From positions 1 to 14,446 of the forward strand of contig CALPVO020000022.1 in assembly GCA_943327025.2 (NCBI GenBank): a stretch of DNA of 14,446 bases, given 5' to 3'. A program made the translations under genes and the position numbers. This document shows, in pieces, positions 13,935 through 14,446 of the stretch. Below the pieces are notes generated by a model. It was not told the DNA's origin and did not search any database. It saw only the letters and a list, made by a program, of their open reading frames with translations. The number at the start of each line of letters is the position of its first letter. Positions within the stretch are counted from its first letter, which is position 1. The DNA comes from Janthinobacterium lividum (lineage in GTDB: Bacteria > Pseudomonadota > Gammaproteobacteria > Steroidobacterales > Steroidobacteraceae).

Positions 13935-14327
13935 ATGCTCGACAAGATCGTCATCGCCAATCGCGGCGAAATTGCGCTGCGGATTCTCCGCGCCTGCCGT
14001 GAACTCGGCATCAAGACGGTGGCCGTGCACTCCACCGCCGACAAGAACCTGAAGCACGTCCTGCTCGCGGACGAGACCGTTTGCATCGGTCCGCCGCAGT
14101 CCAAGGACAGCTACCTGAACATGCCCGCCATCATCAGCGCCGCTGAAGTGACGGACGCGCAGGGCATACACCCCGGCTACGGCTTCCTCTCCGAAAACGC
14201 GGACTTCGCCGAACGCGTCGAGAAGAGCGGCTTCGTGTTCATCGGCCCGAAGGCTGAAACCATCCGCCTGATGGGCGACAAGGTCTCGGCCATTCGCACC
14301 ATGAAGGCCCACGGCGTGCCGTGCGTG
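13935..14327 (+). CDS. accC: Biotin carboxylase of acetyl-CoA carboxylase, N-terminal part only; broken at an inverted junction
   Basis: AccC is the ATP-dependent biotin carboxylase acting on AccB. About 131 codons are clearly acc[72 protein letters not shown] and HGVPCV, all closely matching E. coli. The family (about 450 aa) continues with PGSDG after PCV. Here the frame reads [11 protein letters not shown] and stays open to the edge without any resemblance to AccC. The opposite strand from there on encodes a different biotin carboxylase. ATG 13935 has TAAGG about 8 bases upstream, over the accB stop. I read the gene as intact in the organism and cut here by a chimeric join, but a real truncation cannot be excluded from sequence alone. 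Confidence 0.93.
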
Positions 14328-14446
14328 TCCGCAAAGACCTGGATTTCGATGTGGCGGGGGCGGGTGAGGTATTTTTCGACCAGGACGCGGTCGTCGCCGA
14401 AGGAGGAGCGGGCTTCGCGTTGGGCGCCTTCGAGGGCGGCGGGGAA
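14318..14446 (-). CDS. Fragment of an acyl-CoA carboxylase alpha subunit (biotin carboxylase domain), inverted
   Basis: Read from the right edge on the minus strand, 43 codons translate to the middle of a biotin carboxylase domain: [20 protein letters not shown], then [18 protein letters not shown]. This matches the family pattern [15 protein letters not shown] before the expected ERDCSxQRRHQK. The [17 protein letters not shown] form is typical of methylcrotonyl-, propionyl- or related acyl-CoA carboxylase alpha subunits, not of AccC, which reads ENPRHVEIQVLAD. After the glycine at 14320-14318 the homology stops, exactly where the accC reading ends. Both ends are missing, so substrate class cannot be set. 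It signals that the genome also encodes an acyl-CoA carboxylase of leucine or odd-chain catabolism. Confidence 0.85.

Noticed and set aside
13587..14312. 241-codon minus-strand open frame opposite accB and accC
   Set aside because: It is a shadow of two conserved genes; its Gly/Arg-rich part only mirrors the Ala/Pro hinge of AccB.
14328..14446. Open continuation of the accC frame considered as a novel C-terminal domain
   Set aside because: The opposite strand encodes a clear biotin carboxylase motif over the same bases, which explains the sequence better than a new domain.

Overview
The window looks like chromosomal DNA of a GC-rich gammaproteobacterium. The best fit is the Xanthomonadales/Nevskiales side of the class, inferred from a Kdo kinase next to WaaA, a CIRCE operator in front of groESL, pseudomonad-type REP palindromes and a dsbD-tlpA-accBC order. 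No rRNA or tRNA gene, CRISPR array, transposase or phage gene was seen. Genes are tightly packed and the longest gene-free stretch is 298 bases.

Left third (1-4481): a lipopolysaccharide core/lipid A block. It holds waaA (Kdo transferase, cut by the window edge), an LpxL-type late acyltransferase, kdkA (Kdo kinase), a family-9 glycosyltransferase of the heptosyltransferase type, and a DUF6165 protein. Strands alternate. kdkA and the glycosyltransferase are divergent and their ATG codons share two bases. kdkA and lpxL converge on a 12-bp tandem array that forms the C-terminal tail of KdkA. Together the products would attach Kdo to lipid IVA, phosphorylate it, add a late acyl chain and begin core extension.

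Middle (4482-10188): a small zinc-finger protein and glnE (glutamine synthetase adenylyltransferase) on the minus strand, then groL and groS, also on the minus strand. The glnE-groL gap holds three REP-like palindromes and a groESL terminator with a GNRA loop. A near-canonical CIRCE (HrcA operator) overlaps the groES promoter.

Right third (10189-14446), plus strand: a DsbD electron transporter with two tandem N-terminal alpha domains instead of one, translationally coupled to a membrane-anchored TlpA-like thioredoxin; then accB and accC of acetyl-CoA carboxylase. accC is intact only to about codon 131. From there to the edge the sequence is an inverted piece of a different biotin carboxylase (acyl-CoA carboxylase alpha type), joined through a 10-bp shared sequence. 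This is most likely a chimeric join at a contig end.

The most notable observations are the doubled DsbD alpha domain, the KdkA repeat tail with its stop codon inside the array, the overlapping divergent start codons, and the inverted biotin-carboxylase junction.
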